This document shows positions 7,921 through 17,199 of a stretch of DNA of 64,000 nucleotides, one piece after another. Under the pieces are notes generated by a model. The model saw only the letters and a program-made list of their open reading frames with translations, was not told the DNA's origin and did not search any database. Every line of letters starts with the position of its first letter. Position 1 is the first letter of the stretch. Made by a program: the position numbers and the translations under genes. The stretch lies in assembly GCF_022049065.2 (NCBI RefSeq), contig NZ_CP095744.1, positions 930,001-994,000 of the forward strand, read 5' to 3'. This DNA is from Niallia sp. Man26 (lineage in GTDB: Bacteria; Bacillota; Bacilli; Bacillales; Cytobacillaceae).

Positions 7921-8727
7921 ATGGATATTGTCTTAATTATAAAAATGATTATTATCGGTTTAGTTCAGGGCTTTACTGAGCCGATTCCTGTTTCGTCGAG
8001 CGGACATGTTATGATAGCCAGTCAGCTTCTTGGGCTGGGAGATCAAGGCTTTACATTTGCTATTCTCACCAATACGGCCTCTTTGCTTGCTATTCTATTT
8101 ATCTATAGAAAGGACATTATTAGAATAGCTGTTCATTCGATTAATTACTTAAGAACGAAAGATAGTAAGTATAAGAGTGATTTTCGTTTTGTATGTTATA
8201 TCGTTATCGGTACAATTCCTGCCGGTGTACTGGGAGTGTTCTTGAATGAGTATATTGCTGACAATGTCAGCATGACTACAATTGCTGTCATGCTATTTAT
8301 AACAGGTCTTGCTTTATGGTTTATTCGAAATTTGAAAGGTAGAAAAGGTGAATCTGATATTACAGTTAAGGACGCATTTATTGTTGGTCTTGGTCAGGCT
8401 GTTGCCTTAGCCCCGGGAATTAGTCGAAGTGGTGCTACTATCATTTCTGCAATAGCTGTTGGCATTAAACAGGAAACCGCCCTGCGATTCTCCTTTTTAT
8501 TGTATATTCCAGTAAGTGTTGGCGGGCTTATTCTCGGATTTTCCGACTTTTTAGGCGAACCAAATAAAGCAGATTTAGCTGTCCCTTATTTATCTGCCTT
8601 TATCGCAACCCTTATAATGAGTTATTTGGCGATGAAATGGTTTATGGGCATTATGAAAAAAGGCAAGTTAGTCTATTTTACATATTATTGTTTTATCGTA
8701 GGAATATTGCTTTTAATATTTTACTAA
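7921..8727 (+). CDS. uppP: Undecaprenyl-diphosphatase, BacA/UppP family
   Basis: This 268-residue integral membrane enzyme recycles undecaprenyl diphosphate to the monophosphate lipid carrier used for peptidoglycan and teichoic acid. Both family signatures are present: VQGFTEPIPVSSSGH at residues 15-29 (catalytic Glu20) and PGISRSGAT at 165-173 (Arg169). The 'TEPIPVSSSGH' version differs from the more usual 'TEFLPVSSTGH' and marks a paralogous branch found in bacilli. ATG 7921 has AAGGAG upstream; the in-frame start at 7867 lies in the terminator and is rejected. Neighbouring LCP and RodA-like genes use the same lipid carrier. Confidence 0.92.
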   Translation: MDIVLIIKMIIIGLVQGFTEPIPVSSSGHVMIASQLLGLGDQGFTFAILTNTASLLAILFIYRKDIIRIAVHSINYLRTKDSKYKSDFRFVCYIVIGTIPAGVLGVFLNEYIADNVSMTTIAVMLFITGLALWFIRNLKGRKGESDITVKDAFIVGLGQAVALAPGISRSGATIISAIAVGIKQETALRFSFLLYIPVSVGGLILGFSDFLGEPNKADLAVPYLSAFIATLIMSYLAMKWFMGIMKKGKLVYFTYYCFIVGILLLIFY

Positions 8728-8765
8728 TTTGCCATACAGATATAACTAATGATTAGGAGATTAGG

Positions 8766-9932
8766 ATGGGTAAGACATTTTTAAGGAGATTGGATAAGCC
8801 GATATTATGTATCATTATAATATTTAGTATCCTCAGCATCCTATTTATTCACAGCAGCGAAGGGATCCAGTATGGTGTTCAAAATTTTGCGCTTAAGCAG
8901 GGAATCAGTTATTTACTAGGGTTTGTATTGTTGCTGGTAGTTGCGTATTTGGATGCAGACCGGTTTGAGAGAATTGCTTGGCCCTTTTATTTACTAGGAC
9001 TTGCCGCAATTATGTTATTGCCTCTTATGCCGTCAAGTATTGCTCCATCCATCTTAGGAGCAAAACGGTGGTACAGTTTTCCGCTATTAGGGTCAATACA
9101 GCCTTCGGAGTTTTTTAAAATTGCTTTGCTGCTAGCTGTGTCCCGGTTAGCTTATAAACATAATCTTGTATACTTGGATCGTACAGTTTGGACAGACTTC
9201 CTGCTGATTGGTAAAATCCTGATTGTTACCATAATTCCATCCTTGTTTGTTTACCAGCAGCCTGATACAGGAATGGTTGTGCTGTATTTGGCAGGAAGTG
9301 CAACAGTGTTATTTATATCCGGGATAAACAAAAAAATGCTCGTGGCAGCTGTGATTCTCCCTGCTGCGGCTGTTACTTTTTTAATGTATATATATTTCCA
9401 ACATTCTTCTATTCTCTTCGATCAATTAATACCGATGTTAAAACCTCATCAGCAGGAGCGGATTTTAGGCTGGCTTGCACCAGAAGAATATACAGATAAT
9501 GCCTATCAGACGAAAAAGGCTATACTAGCCGTTGGAAGCGGAGAGCTTAAGGGCAACGGAATAGGCAATAATAAAGTGTATATTCCAGAGAAGCATACAG
9601 ATTTCATCTTTGCCACAATTGCGGAAGAAGGAGGCTTTATTGCAGCTTCTGTAATCATTGTATTGTTTTTTCTCTTAATGTCTCAAATGGCTATAATTGG
9701 CCACAGAGCAGAGACATCATTTGAACTTTATGTATGCTTTGGTTTAATGGCAATGTATTGCCTGCAAATCTTTCAAAATATCGGAATGACGGTTGGCATG
9801 ATGCCAGTTAAAGGAATATCTCTCCCTTTACTATCATATGGAGGAAGCTCCTTGCTTTCCAATATGATTTTTCTAGGAATCATATTATCCATTCGCAAGC
9901 CATACAGAAAGTATATGTTTGAGATAAAATAA
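8766..9932 (+). CDS. FtsW/RodA/SpoVE-family SEDS protein
   Basis: SEDS proteins are the polytopic peptidoglycan glycosyltransferases that work with class B penicillin-binding proteins. This 388-residue member has about ten membrane helices and the family blocks WYSFPLLGSIQPSEFFKI, QPDTGMVV, 'KHTDFIFATIAEEGGF' and VKGISLPLLSYGGSSLL. The QPSE.FK and length suit the RodA branch. No partner PBP gene is next to it. The ribosome binding site AGGAGATTAGG precedes ATG 8766. It follows uppP by 38 bases with no terminator, so cotranscription is likely. Confidence 0.9.
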   Translation: MGKTFLRRLDKPILCIIIIFSILSILFIHSSEGIQYGVQNFALKQGISYLLGFVLLLVVAYLDADRFERIAWPFYLLGLAAIMLLPLMPSSIAPSILGAKRWYSFPLLGSIQPSEFFKIALLLAVSRLAYKHNLVYLDRTVWTDFLLIGKILIVTIIPSLFVYQQPDTGMVVLYLAGSATVLFISGINKKMLVAAVILPAAAVTFLMYIYFQHSSILFDQLIPMLKPHQQERILGWLAPEEYTDNAYQTKKAILAVGSGELKGNGIGNNKVYIPEKHTDFIFATIAEEGGFIAASVIIVLFFLLMSQMAIIGHRAETSFELYVCFGLMAMYCLQIFQNIGMTVGMMPVKGISLPLLSYGGSSLLSNMIFLGIILSIRKPYRKYMFEIK

Positions 9933-9999
9933 GTACTGAAACTTTTATTTCTTTATAACGTATATATTAGTAACAAATAGGATTGGTGATGTTAGTTTT

Positions 10000-10191
10000 A
10001 TGCATACGAAGAACGAAGCTGCTAAGTTAATCGCTAAACTAGGTTGTTATCTCATTATTGTAGTTGGCGTTTTATTTAACTTAGACTGGAATCCGTTTTT
10101 TAGTGGATTTGCAGTGCTTATTTTCATTTTAAAAGCTGCATTAGATATAAAGAAGTTCAATCGTGCAAGATTAATAAGGAGTCTTAAATGA
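10000..10191 (+). CDS. Small membrane protein, 63 residues
   Basis: The product has one or two hydrophobic stretches (LAKLGCYLIIVVGVLF-type, then FFSGFAVLIFILKAAL) and a basic C-terminal tail (KKFNRARLIRSLK). A weak GGTGAT site lies nine bases before ATG. No family is recognised. It is followed after 57 bases by another membrane-protein gene, and the two may be cotranscribed. Confidence 0.5.
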   Translation: MHTKNEAAKLIAKLGCYLIIVVGVLFNLDWNPFFSGFAVLIFILKAALDIKKFNRARLIRSLK

Positions 10192-10248
10192 GAATCCTTG
10201 AAAGCTAGATTAATCAGCTCATTTTTGAAGAATATTGGAGGATTATTC

Positions 10249-10698
10249 ATGGGAAAAGCCAGTTGGGCACCATATGTGAAGAAGCTGCTTTGGGTAATAG
10301 GCTTAATTATTTTAGCAAGTATATGCTTCCATTTTGACAATCAAATTCAACAAAAAGCAAATGAGCAATTTTATTTTATTCCTGTGATTTGGACAAAATT
10401 ATTCATTTCACTTATGTTTGGACTTTATCTTTCCTTAATTTTGGTGAAAAGATGGTCGATAAGTATAAATTCATCTTTATTATGGTGTGTTGCGGTCCCG
10501 TGTCTATTACTTTCCATAAGCTTTCCAGTATTGGTAACACTTGCAGCTGCTGGTCATTTACCTGATGTGATATCTAGCTCTCCAGTTATTATGGAACTGC
10601 AAAAAATCTTTTCAACTAATATATTAGGTGTAACAGCAGGCTTGACAATGATTATAAGTTTCTTTGGCAATCAAAAAATTTGTGATGATAATATATAA
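10249..10698 (+). CDS. Membrane protein of unknown function, 149 residues
   Basis: About four hydrophobic helices are visible (near residues 14-28, 45-62, 73-100 and 125-143) with short charged loops; no conserved motif or known family is recognised. Start is placed at ATG 10249 because GGAGG ends seven bases before it; the in-frame start at 10198 lacks a site. A hairpin with a T tract follows. Context next to the envelope genes hints at a membrane or wall role, but this is only position. Confidence 0.6.
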   Translation: MGKASWAPYVKKLLWVIGLIILASICFHFDNQIQQKANEQFYFIPVIWTKLFISLMFGLYLSLILVKRWSISINSSLLWCVAVPCLLLSISFPVLVTLAAAGHLPDVISSSPVIMELQKIFSTNILGVTAGLTMIISFFGNQKICDDNI

Positions 10699-10712
10699 TA
10701 AGAAGAGATGAG

Positions 10713-10738
10713 ATGTCGACATTTTGTCGGCATTTTTG
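10713..10738 (+). terminator. Terminator after the 149-residue membrane protein
   Basis: ATGTCGACA pairs with TGTCGGCAT (one G-T pair) around a three-base loop and is followed by TTTTT. Confidence 0.65.
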
Positions 10739-10739
10739 G

Positions 10740-11050
10740 ATAAAAGATATAATCAATGGGTTAATAGAGACTACAATAAGAAATATTAGTAATATGGTCA
10801 TTGGCAATAAATAACAGTGTTTATCTGAACTTGTTTTGCAAGAGAGAAGGTCTAAGGTAGATAATTATATTCTTGAGTTGAGCGATAACTAATCTTTTTT
10901 GACTTACTTAATAAGAAGTCACTTATTATCAGATAAAATTGCCAAAACAAATGGTCCTCTACTACGAATAGTTGGACGTGTTAAGGCAATTACTAAGAAG
11001 TACAAAAGTAAAAAATAATATATAGGCCATGGAAAATAAATCGAAACATG
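10740..11050. other. Intergenic region with a possible gene scrap
   Basis: No complete gene. A plus-strand frame ending at 11019 encodes about 40 residues closing with TNGPLLRIVGRVKAITKKYK, which reads like the end of a real protein but has no ribosome binding site and starts after a stop codon. It may be a gene remnant. Confidence 0.25.
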
Positions 11051-11054
11051 GTTC

Positions 11055-11084
11055 TTTACATACCTCTATAGGGTATGTTAAAAT
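11055..11084 (+). promoter_or_regulatory. csoR promoter with CsoR-type operator
   Basis: TTTACA (11055-11060) and TAAAAT (11079-11084, 18-base spacing) form a SigA-like promoter. Inside it lies the inverted repeat ACATACC-TCTATAG-GGTATGT (11058-11078), the A/T-flanked TACC...GGTA form bound by copper-sensing CsoR. Confidence 0.8.
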
Positions 11085-11108
11085 AGCCTCAAGTAAGGGG
11101 GGAGTGTA

Positions 11109-11441
11109 ATGGATAACTCAGTAAAAGGAGAAGCTTGTCATACAGTTGATGGCACCTCTTCTCGTAAAAGTCATCATCCTGAACGGGTAAAAAAGGATTT
11201 AACAACAAGATTAAATCGTATAGAAGGCCAAATCCGTGGAATTAAAGGGATGATAGACAAGGATGTATACTGTGATGACGTTATTACCCAGATATCTGCG
11301 ACACAATCAGCATTAAATAGTGTTGCCAAAATCCTCTTGGAAGGTCATTTAAAAGGGTGTGTTGTAGACCGGCTTTCAAAAGGTGATGAAGAGGTTTTAG
11401 ACGAGTTAGTCGTAACTATCCAAAAATTAATGAAAAAATAA
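11109..11441 (+). CDS. csoR: Copper-sensing repressor CsoR
   Basis: CsoR represses the copper export genes and leaves DNA on binding Cu(I). The 110-residue protein is all-helical, with an N-terminal tail and the family core 'RLNRIEGQIRGIKGMI'. The Cu(I) ligand set C-H-C is intact: Cys55, His80 and Cys84 (spacing C-x24-H-x3-C). The N-terminal tail is Cys/His containing (CH at residues 10-11, HH at 22-23), which could add loose metal binding. A GGGGGGAG-like site precedes ATG. It heads the csoR-copZ-copA cluster and has a CsoR operator in its own promoter, so it is autoregulated. Confidence 0.95.
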   Translation: MDNSVKGEACHTVDGTSSRKSHHPERVKKDLTTRLNRIEGQIRGIKGMIDKDVYCDDVITQISATQSALNSVAKILLEGHLKGCVVDRLSKGDEEVLDELVVTIQKLMKK

Positions 11442-11457
11442 ATTTTTTTCGTTTAAA

Positions 11458-11476
11458 TATACCCTTACGTGGTATA
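11458..11476 (+). promoter_or_regulatory. CsoR-type operator before copZ
   Basis: Inverted repeat TATACC-n7-GGTATA with the same seven-base spacer as the sites before csoR and copA. It lies between csoR and copZ, about 37 bases before the copZ ATG, so copZ has its own copper-controlled promoter. Confidence 0.75.
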
Positions 11477-11512
11477 AGTATAAATTATAAATGATAAAAG
11501 GAGAGACTTAAA

Positions 11513-11719
11513 ATGCAATCTGTAACTTTAAATGTACAAGGAATGTCATGCGGACATTGTGTAAAGGCTGTAGAAGAGAGTGTTGGGGAATTAGAAGGTA
11601 TTAACCAAGTAAGTGTAAAATTAGATAAAGCATTGGTTGAAGTATCTTTTAATGAAACTCAAGTATCTCTTGATAAAATTAAAGAAACAATCGAAGACCA
11701 AGGATATGACGTAGAATAA
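11513..11719 (+). CDS. copZ: Copper chaperone CopZ
   Basis: A 68-residue single heavy-metal-associated (HMA) domain that carries Cu(I) to the exporter CopA. The metal site is GMSCGHC with Cys13 and Cys16, and the length and beta-alpha-beta-beta-alpha-beta pattern are standard. AAAGGAGAG precedes ATG 11513. It is separated from copA by a hairpin and a further CsoR operator. Confidence 0.95.
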   Translation: MQSVTLNVQGMSCGHCVKAVEESVGELEGINQVSVKLDKALVEVSFNETQVSLDKIKETIEDQGYDVE

Positions 11720-11738
11720 GAGTGCTGCAACAGCACTC
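11720..11738 (+). terminator. Hairpin between copZ and copA
   Basis: GAGTGCTG and CAGCACTC form an eight-bp stem with a three-base loop directly after the copZ stop, followed by a loose T-rich stretch. It probably ends or thins out copZ transcripts. Confidence 0.65.
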
Positions 11739-11755
11739 TCTCATTTTATCGAAAA

Positions 11756-11774
11756 TATACCCCGTATAGGTATA
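11756..11774 (+). promoter_or_regulatory. CsoR-type operator before copA
   Basis: Inverted repeat TATACC-n7-GGTATA, identical arms to the copZ site, placed 19 bases before the copA start codon. Confidence 0.75.
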
Positions 11775-11792
11775 AAAGAGGTGAATCTTAAC

Positions 11793-14225
11793 ATGAGTAC
11801 AGCAGCAAAAAGTGCAGCTTCTAAAGAAACGAATATTGGAATAACTGGAATGACTTGTGCAGCGTGCGCAACCCGAATTGAAAAAGGGTTAAACAAATTA
11901 GAAGGTGTTGAACAAGCAACAGTCAACCTAGCTCTAGAAAAATCAATAATAAAATATGATGCGACAAAACTAAGTGAAGCAGATTTTGAAAAGAAGATAG
12001 AAGCACTTGGCTACGGTGTTGTTAAGCAAAAGGCAGAATTTAATATCACCGGCATGACTTGTGCAGCATGTGCAACGCGTATCGAAAAAGGAATTAATAA
12101 AATCCAAGGGGTTGCAAATGCGAACGTCAATTTAGCACTTGAAAAGGCAATGATTGAATTTAATCCTGCAGAAGTATCAGTTGGAGATATTCTTACGAAA
12201 GTAGAAAAGCTAGGTTACGGTGCACACCAACAGCAAGACGAAACAGAACAGGTTGATTACCGTGAAAAGCATATTAAAGATCAACAGCGTAAATTCATTA
12301 TTTCAGCTTTAATATCGTTGCCATTGTTATGGACAATGGTCGCACATTTTTCGTTTACCTCGTTTCTATATGTACCAGACCTTTTAATGAATCCGTGGAT
12401 TCAATTGATATTGGCAACGCCGGTTCAATTTATTATTGGTAAGCAGTTCTATGTTGGAGCTTATAAAGCGATTCGTAATGGGAGTGCAAATATGGATGTG
12501 CTTGTTGTCATGGGTACATCAGCAGCGTATTTTTACAGTTTATATCAAGCAATTGTAACTGCTGGAACACACCACGGACCGCATTTATATTTTGAAACAA
12601 GTGCAGTATTAATAACACTTATCCTTTTAGGTAAATTATTTGAAGCAAAAGCAAAGGGCCGTTCATCCGAAGCAATTAAAAAATTAATGGGACTTCAAGC
12701 TAAAACAGCAATTGTTATACGAGATGGCTCTGAAAAAGAGATACCCGTAGAAGAAGTAGTGATTGGTGACATTGTCTTAGTGAAACCTGGTGAAAAAATC
12801 CCCGTTGATGGAGAGGTATTAGACGGGACAACGGCTGTCGATGAATCTATGTTAACAGGTGAAAGTCTGCCAGTGGATAAAAAAGCTGGGGATATGTTGT
12901 ACGGTTCGACCATTAACAAAAATGGTTTCATTAAAATGACAGCAACAAAAGTTGGCCGTAACACGGCACTAGCCCAAATCATTAAAGTCGTCGAAAATGC
13001 ACAAGGTTCAAAAGCGCCGATTCAACGTTTGGCTGATCAAATTTCAGGTATTTTCGTACCAATCGTAGTCGGAATTGCAATCATCACTTTCTTAGTCTGG
13101 TTTATTTGGGTACACCCAGGTGAGTTTACACCTGCACTAGAGGTATTAATTGCCGTACTTGTCATAGCTTGTCCATGTGCACTTGGCTTAGCTACACCAA
13201 CTTCCATTATGGCAGGGTCAGGTCGAGCAGCAGAGCTTGGTATCTTATTCAAGGGTGGCGAGCATTTAGAACAAACACAAGCCATTGACACCGTTGTACT
13301 CGATAAAACAGGTACAGTTACTCATGGTAAACCAGTATTAACAGATGTTCTAATAGCAGACGGACAAGATGAAGATGAAATTTTAGGACTGATTGGTGCT
13401 GCTGAAAAGCAGTCAGAGCACCCATTAGCAGAAGCTATCGTACAAGGAATCAAGGATAAAGGCATAGCCCTTGGTAAGGTTCAATCATTCGAAGCTATAC
13501 CAGGTTTTGGGGTTCAAGCAACTGTATCTGGTCAAGGTGTTGTCATAGGCACACGGAAACTCATGCAGCAATATGGGATTGATATACAATCCGTTCTACC
13601 AGCAATGGAGAAACTAGAGAAGAACGGTAAAACAGCGATGCTTGTTGGAATTAATGGGCAATATGCAGGCTTAGTTGCTGTGGCCGATACAATTAAAGAT
13701 ACATCCAGAGAGGCTGTTCAACGCTTAAAGCAAATAGGCATTACAGTCATTATGATGACAGGAGACAACGAGCGTACAGCACAAGCAATTGGTAAGGAGG
13801 TCGGTGTTGACGCTGTTATTGCCGAAGTACTTCCAGAAGGTAAAGCTGAGGAAGTGAAAAAACTACAAAAACAAGGCAAGAAGGTTGCAATGGTCGGAGA
13901 CGGAATTAATGACGCGCCAGCATTAGCCACTGCTGATATAGGGATGGCTATTGGTACAGGTACTGATGTTGCCATGGAAGCAGCAGATATTACCCTTATT
14001 CGTGGTGACCTCAACAGCATTGCGGATGCAATAGTAATGAGTAAAAAAACGATGCGTAATATTAAACAAAACTTATTCTGGGCTTTTGCGTATAACACTA
14101 TTGGAATGCCCATTGCTGCTGTTGGATTACTGGCACCTTGGGTTGCAGGTGCTGCGATGGCGTTTAGCTCTGTGAGTGTGGTTTTGAATGCATTGCGGTT
14201 ACAACGAGTTAAGTTGGATAAATAA
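11793..14225 (+). CDS. copA: Copper-exporting P1B-type ATPase CopA
   Basis: CopA pumps Cu(I) out of the cytoplasm at the cost of ATP. The 810-residue protein has two N-terminal HMA domains (GMTCAAC at residues 19-25 and 87-93), then the membrane region with the ion-binding CPC motif in '[20 protein letters not shown]', the phosphorylation site DKTGTVTHG, the nucleotide-domain HP motif in SEHPLAEAI, and the [10 protein letters not shown] hinge. CPC identifies it as a P1B-1 Cu(I) pump. ATG 11793 is preceded by GAGGTG nine bases upstream; the GTG at 11781 is part of that site. Copper control comes from the CsoR operator just upstream. Confidence 0.97.
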   Translation: MSTAAKSAASKETNIGITGMTCAACATRIEKGLNKLEGVEQATVNLALEKSIIKYDATKLSEADFEKKIEALGYGVVKQKAEFNITGMTCAACATRIEKGINKIQGVANANVNLALEKAMIEFNPAEVSVGDILTKVEKLGYGAHQQQDETEQVDYREKHIKDQQRKFIISALISLPLLWTMVAHFSFTSFLYVPDLLMNPWIQLILATPVQFIIGKQFYVGAYKAIRNGSANMDVLVVMGTSAAYFYSLYQAIVTAGTHHGPHLYFETSAVLITLILLGKLFEAKAKGRSSEAIKKLMGLQAKTAIVIRDGSEKEIPVEEVVIGDIVLVKPGEKIPVDGEVLDGTTAVDESMLTGESLPVDKKAGDMLYGSTINKNGFIKMTATKVGRNTALAQIIKVVENAQGSKAPIQRLADQISGIFVPIVVGIAIITFLVWFIWVHPGEFTPALEVLIAVLVIACPCALGLATPTSIMAGSGRAAELGILFKGGEHLEQTQAIDTVVLDKTGTVTHGKPVLTDVLIADGQDEDEILGLIGAAEKQSEHPLAEAIVQGIKDKGIALGKVQSFEAIPGFGVQATVSGQGVVIGTRKLMQQYGIDIQSVLPAMEKLEKNGKTAMLVGINGQYAGLVAVADTIKDTSREAVQRLKQIGITVIMMTGDNERTAQAIGKEVGVDAVIAEVLPEGKAEEVKKLQKQGKKVAMVGDGINDAPALATADIGMAIGTGTDVAMEAADITLIRGDLNSIADAIVMSKKTMRNIKQNLFWAFAYNTIGMPIAAVGLLAPWVAGAAMAFSSVSVVLNALRLQRVKLDK

Positions 14226-14281
14226 AAAAGTTGTGATTCTTCTTTATGATTACAGCAGTTTAGGGGTTACGTTCTTTAGAG

Positions 14282-14311
14282 CGGAATATCAATATGAATG
14301 AAGATATTCCG
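14282..14311 (+). terminator. Hairpin after copA
   Basis: CGGAATATC and GATATTCCG pair around a twelve-base loop about 55 bases past copA; the tail is T-rich but not a clean T run. Confidence 0.5.
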
Positions 14312-14362
14312 TTGTCTTTATAAACCTTATAATCATATAATTGTGTAAAAAGGATGCGTACC

Positions 14363-15751
14363 ATGCCTATAAATTCTTTCGAAAACTACCCGATGAGCTG
14401 GAAACCATCAATCGATAAGAGAGACAAGCCTATCTACCAAACACTGGCAAGACAATTAGAACAGGACGTATTGGACGGAGTGTTACTTCCTGGAACGAAA
14501 CTGCCTCCACAGCGGGAACTGGCCGATTATTTAGATTTAAACTTAAGTACTATTTCCAAAGCTTTTAAAGTATGTGAGCTTAAAGGACTGGTAAGTGCGT
14601 CTGTGGGAAGCGGCACATTTGTATCATATGATGCGTTATCGAATGCCTATTTATTAGAAGATACAAAGCCGAAGCATTTAATTGAAATGGGAGCAACCTT
14701 GCCAGATGATGCTTCTTACGAGCCGCTGATGCTCCAGCTTAAGACGATGCTGCAAGAATCTGACTATGAAAGATGGTTCGGTTATGGAAGAGCAGGCGAA
14801 AGCTTATGGCAGAAGGATGCTGCTGTAAAGCTGATGAGAAGAGGTGGGTTTGAAACAACGGTAGATCATATCTTATTTGCCAATGGCGGTCAAAATGCGA
14901 TAGCTGCTGCATTGGCAAGTTTGTGCAAGCCTGGTGACCGGATTGGTGTGGATCACCATACATATCCGGGCTTAAAAACAGTTGCAGCAATGCTTAGTGT
15001 GCAAATAGTGCCAATTAGATCGGAGTACTATCAACTAAGCCCAGAATCGTTTGAACATGCGTGTAAAAATGAAAATATTAAAGGGATTTATATCATTCCT
15101 GATTATCATAATCCGACTGCTTCTTTTATGTCTGTTGAAAACCGGGAAAAGATTGCAGCAATAGCCAAAAAGTACAACCAGTTTGTAATAGAAGATGCAT
15201 CTTACCATCTGCTCAGCAACAACCCGCTGCCTGCTGTAGCATCTTTTGCTCCAGATCAGGTCATCTACATTTCTAGTCTATCTAAATCATTTGCTCCAGG
15301 ACTTCGATTGGCTTATGTTGCAGTGCCAAAGCAGTTCAAAGAGCCATTATCTAAGGCGCTTTATAATTTAAATATAACGGTGTCACCGCTGTTAGCAGAA
15401 TTGACGGCAAGAATGATAGTATCTAATCAATTTGAAACTTTGGTTGAGAGCCACCGCGAGCAAAACATTCGCAGGAACAAACTCGCAGATGAATATTTGT
15501 CTGACTATACTTGTGTTGGTGACGAAACAGGCATCTTTCGTTGGCTGCTGTTACCAGGGAAGCTAACTGGAGCTGAATTCGAAGCATTAGCCGCACAGAA
15601 TGGAGTACAAGTATATGCGGCTGAACGCTTTGTTGTTGGCAATAGTTGCCCTGACAGAGCAGTAAGAATTTCAGTCTGTGCCCCTGAATCAATGGAAGAG
15701 CTAAAATTAGGCTTGGTTATTTTGAAGCGGTTGTTAGAAACTCCTATATAA
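14363..15751 (+). CDS. MocR/PdxR-type GntR regulator with aminotransferase-like domain
   Basis: MocR regulators join a GntR winged helix (about residues 15-85; 'LPPQRELADYLDLNLSTISKAFKVCE') to a fold-type-I aminotransferase domain that binds PLP and acts as effector sensor. The 462-residue protein shows the PLP-lysine region SSLSKSFAPGLRLAYV and the aspartate region 'IPDYHNPTASFMSVENR'. ATG 14363 is favoured (AAAGGA nine bases before), with ATG 14354 also possible. A strong terminator separates it from the MFS gene that follows, which is its most likely target along with itself. The ligand is not predictable. Confidence 0.88.
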   Translation: MPINSFENYPMSWKPSIDKRDKPIYQTLARQLEQDVLDGVLLPGTKLPPQRELADYLDLNLSTISKAFKVCELKGLVSASVGSGTFVSYDALSNAYLLEDTKPKHLIEMGATLPDDASYEPLMLQLKTMLQESDYERWFGYGRAGESLWQKDAAVKLMRRGGFETTVDHILFANGGQNAIAAALASLCKPGDRIGVDHHTYPGLKTVAAMLSVQIVPIRSEYYQLSPESFEHACKNENIKGIYIIPDYHNPTASFMSVENREKIAAIAKKYNQFVIEDASYHLLSNNPLPAVASFAPDQVIYISSLSKSFAPGLRLAYVAVPKQFKEPLSKALYNLNITVSPLLAELTARMIVSNQFETLVESHREQNIRRNKLADEYLSDYTCVGDETGIFRWLLLPGKLTGAEFEALAAQNGVQVYAAERFVVGNSCPDRAVRISVCAPESMEELKLGLVILKRLLETPI

Positions 15752-15760
15752 ATATTGTTT

Positions 15761-15792
15761 GCCATACAATTATGTTATTGTATGGCTTTTTT
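15761..15792 (+). terminator. Terminator of the MocR gene
   Basis: GCCATACAAT and ATTGTATGGC form a ten-bp perfect stem with a six-base loop and a following run of six T. Confidence 0.9.
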
Positions 15793-15833
15793 AGGGCGTG
15801 TTATGATGACTTAAAATCAAGGTATGAATTCAT

Positions 15834-17123
15834 TTGAAAGGCAGGTTAGTTCATGTGACGGATGTTCAATCAGACAAGCTGCAAAGTTACATAACTTCAT
15901 CAGAAAACTTAAAGTCATTATACAAACGCACTTTAATTATTGTAAGCATTTCGCAAATTTTTGGCGGTGCAGGACTGGCTGCAGGTGTTACGGTAGGATC
16001 ACTTCTTGCTCAGCAAATGCTTGGTACAGACGCCTTTGCTGGATTGCCAACGGCTTTATTTACGTTAGGATCCGCAGGAGCAGCATTATTTGTCGGGAGA
16101 CTATCTCAACGTTTTGGGCGCCGAACCGGTCTTACAGCGGGATTTATTATTGGCGGGCTTGGAGCAATCGGGGTTATTATTTCAGCTATATTAAATAGCA
16201 TTATTTTATTATTCCTCTCTCTGCTTAAATATGGTTCAGGAACAGCAACGAATTTGCAAGCCAGATATGCAGGAACCGATTTAGCAAATAGTAAACAGCG
16301 CGCAAAAGCGGTTAGTATTACCATGGTATTTACAACATTTGGTGCAGTTGCGGGGCCCAATTTAGTAAACGTGATGGGAGATTTCGCCTTATCTAATGGT
16401 ATTCCGTCACTTGCTGGTCCTTTCATTTTAGCAGCCGTCGCATATATTTTAGCAGGACTAGTTCTGTTTATAATGCTCCGTCCTGATCCATTGCTAACAG
16501 CAAGAACAATAGATGCTACTAACCAAATATCTAAAGATAATGTCCAACTAACAGCAGAAAATACAGAGAATAAACGAGGAATTATTGTTGGTGCAACAAT
16601 TATGGTACTTACGCAAATTGTTATGATTGCGATTATGACGATGACACCAGTTCATATGAAGCATAATGGTCATGGGCTTTGTTCTGTAGGTTTAGTTATC
16701 GGGTTTCATATTGGGGCCATGTATCTGCCCTCCCTGATTACAGGTGTCCTTGTTGATAAATTAGGCCGACCTGTAATGGCGATGGCTTCTGGTATTACGC
16801 TGCTTTTGGCAGGTTTAATTTCAGCATTTGCACCAGGAGATTCTATGGTTTTATTAGTTATTGCTCTTTGCTTACTTGGGTTAGGATGGAATTTTGGATT
16901 AATAAGCGGGACAGCTTTGATTATTGACTCGACTAAAACTTCCACAAGAGCAAAAACGCAAGGTGCAGTTGATGTTTTGATTGCCTTGTCAGGAGCTGCT
17001 GGCGGAGCAATGTCTGGAATGATTGTAGCTGGTTCCAATTATGCAACATTATCATTTGCAGGAGGAATTTTATCCCTAGTTTTAATTCCAGTAGTAATCT
17101 GGGCTCTTAAAGAGAAAAAATAA
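15834..17123 (+). CDS. Major facilitator superfamily transporter
   Basis: A polytopic transporter of about 429 residues with roughly 12 membrane helices in two halves joined by a polar loop near residues 215-245. The loop between helices 2 and 3 reads GRLSQRFGRRTGLTAGF, the MFS signature. It probably exports a small compound in exchange for protons; the substrate is unknown. The start is uncertain: TTG 15834 is the longest frame, and GTG 15855 is an alternative with AGG about eight bases before it. Position after the MocR gene suggests that regulator controls it. Confidence 0.8.
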   Translation: MKGRLVHVTDVQSDKLQSYITSSENLKSLYKRTLIIVSISQIFGGAGLAAGVTVGSLLAQQMLGTDAFAGLPTALFTLGSAGAALFVGRLSQRFGRRTGLTAGFIIGGLGAIGVIISAILNSIILLFLSLLKYGSGTATNLQARYAGTDLANSKQRAKAVSITMVFTTFGAVAGPNLVNVMGDFALSNGIPSLAGPFILAAVAYILAGLVLFIMLRPDPLLTARTIDATNQISKDNVQLTAENTENKRGIIVGATIMVLTQIVMIAIMTMTPVHMKHNGHGLCSVGLVIGFHIGAMYLPSLITGVLVDKLGRPVMAMASGITLLLAGLISAFAPGDSMVLLVIALCLLGLGWNFGLISGTALIIDSTKTSTRAKTQGAVDVLIALSGAAGGAMSGMIVAGSNYATLSFAGGILSLVLIPVVIWALKEKK

Positions 17124-17159
17124 ACTCGCATGAGATAGGTGTATAAGACAATGAATAAT

Positions 17160-17193
17160 CCTCCCTTTATTATCAATAATAAAAAAGGGAGGG
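17160..17193 (+). promoter_or_regulatory. Hairpin that pairs with the Shine-Dalgarno sequence of the next gene
   Basis: CCTCCCTTT (17160-17168) is complementary to AAAGGGAGG (17184-17192), and an inner four-bp stem (ATTA/TAAT) closes the loop. GGGAGGG of the right arm is the ribosome binding site of the GTG start at 17200. The hairpin would hide it. No T tract follows, so it is not a simple terminator of the MFS gene. Confidence 0.5.
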
Positions 17194-17199
17194 AATAGT

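Noticed and set aside
10880..11019. Possible 40-residue gene ending TNGPLLRIVGRVKAITKKYK
   Set aside because: Starts after a stop codon with no ribosome binding site; at most a scrap.
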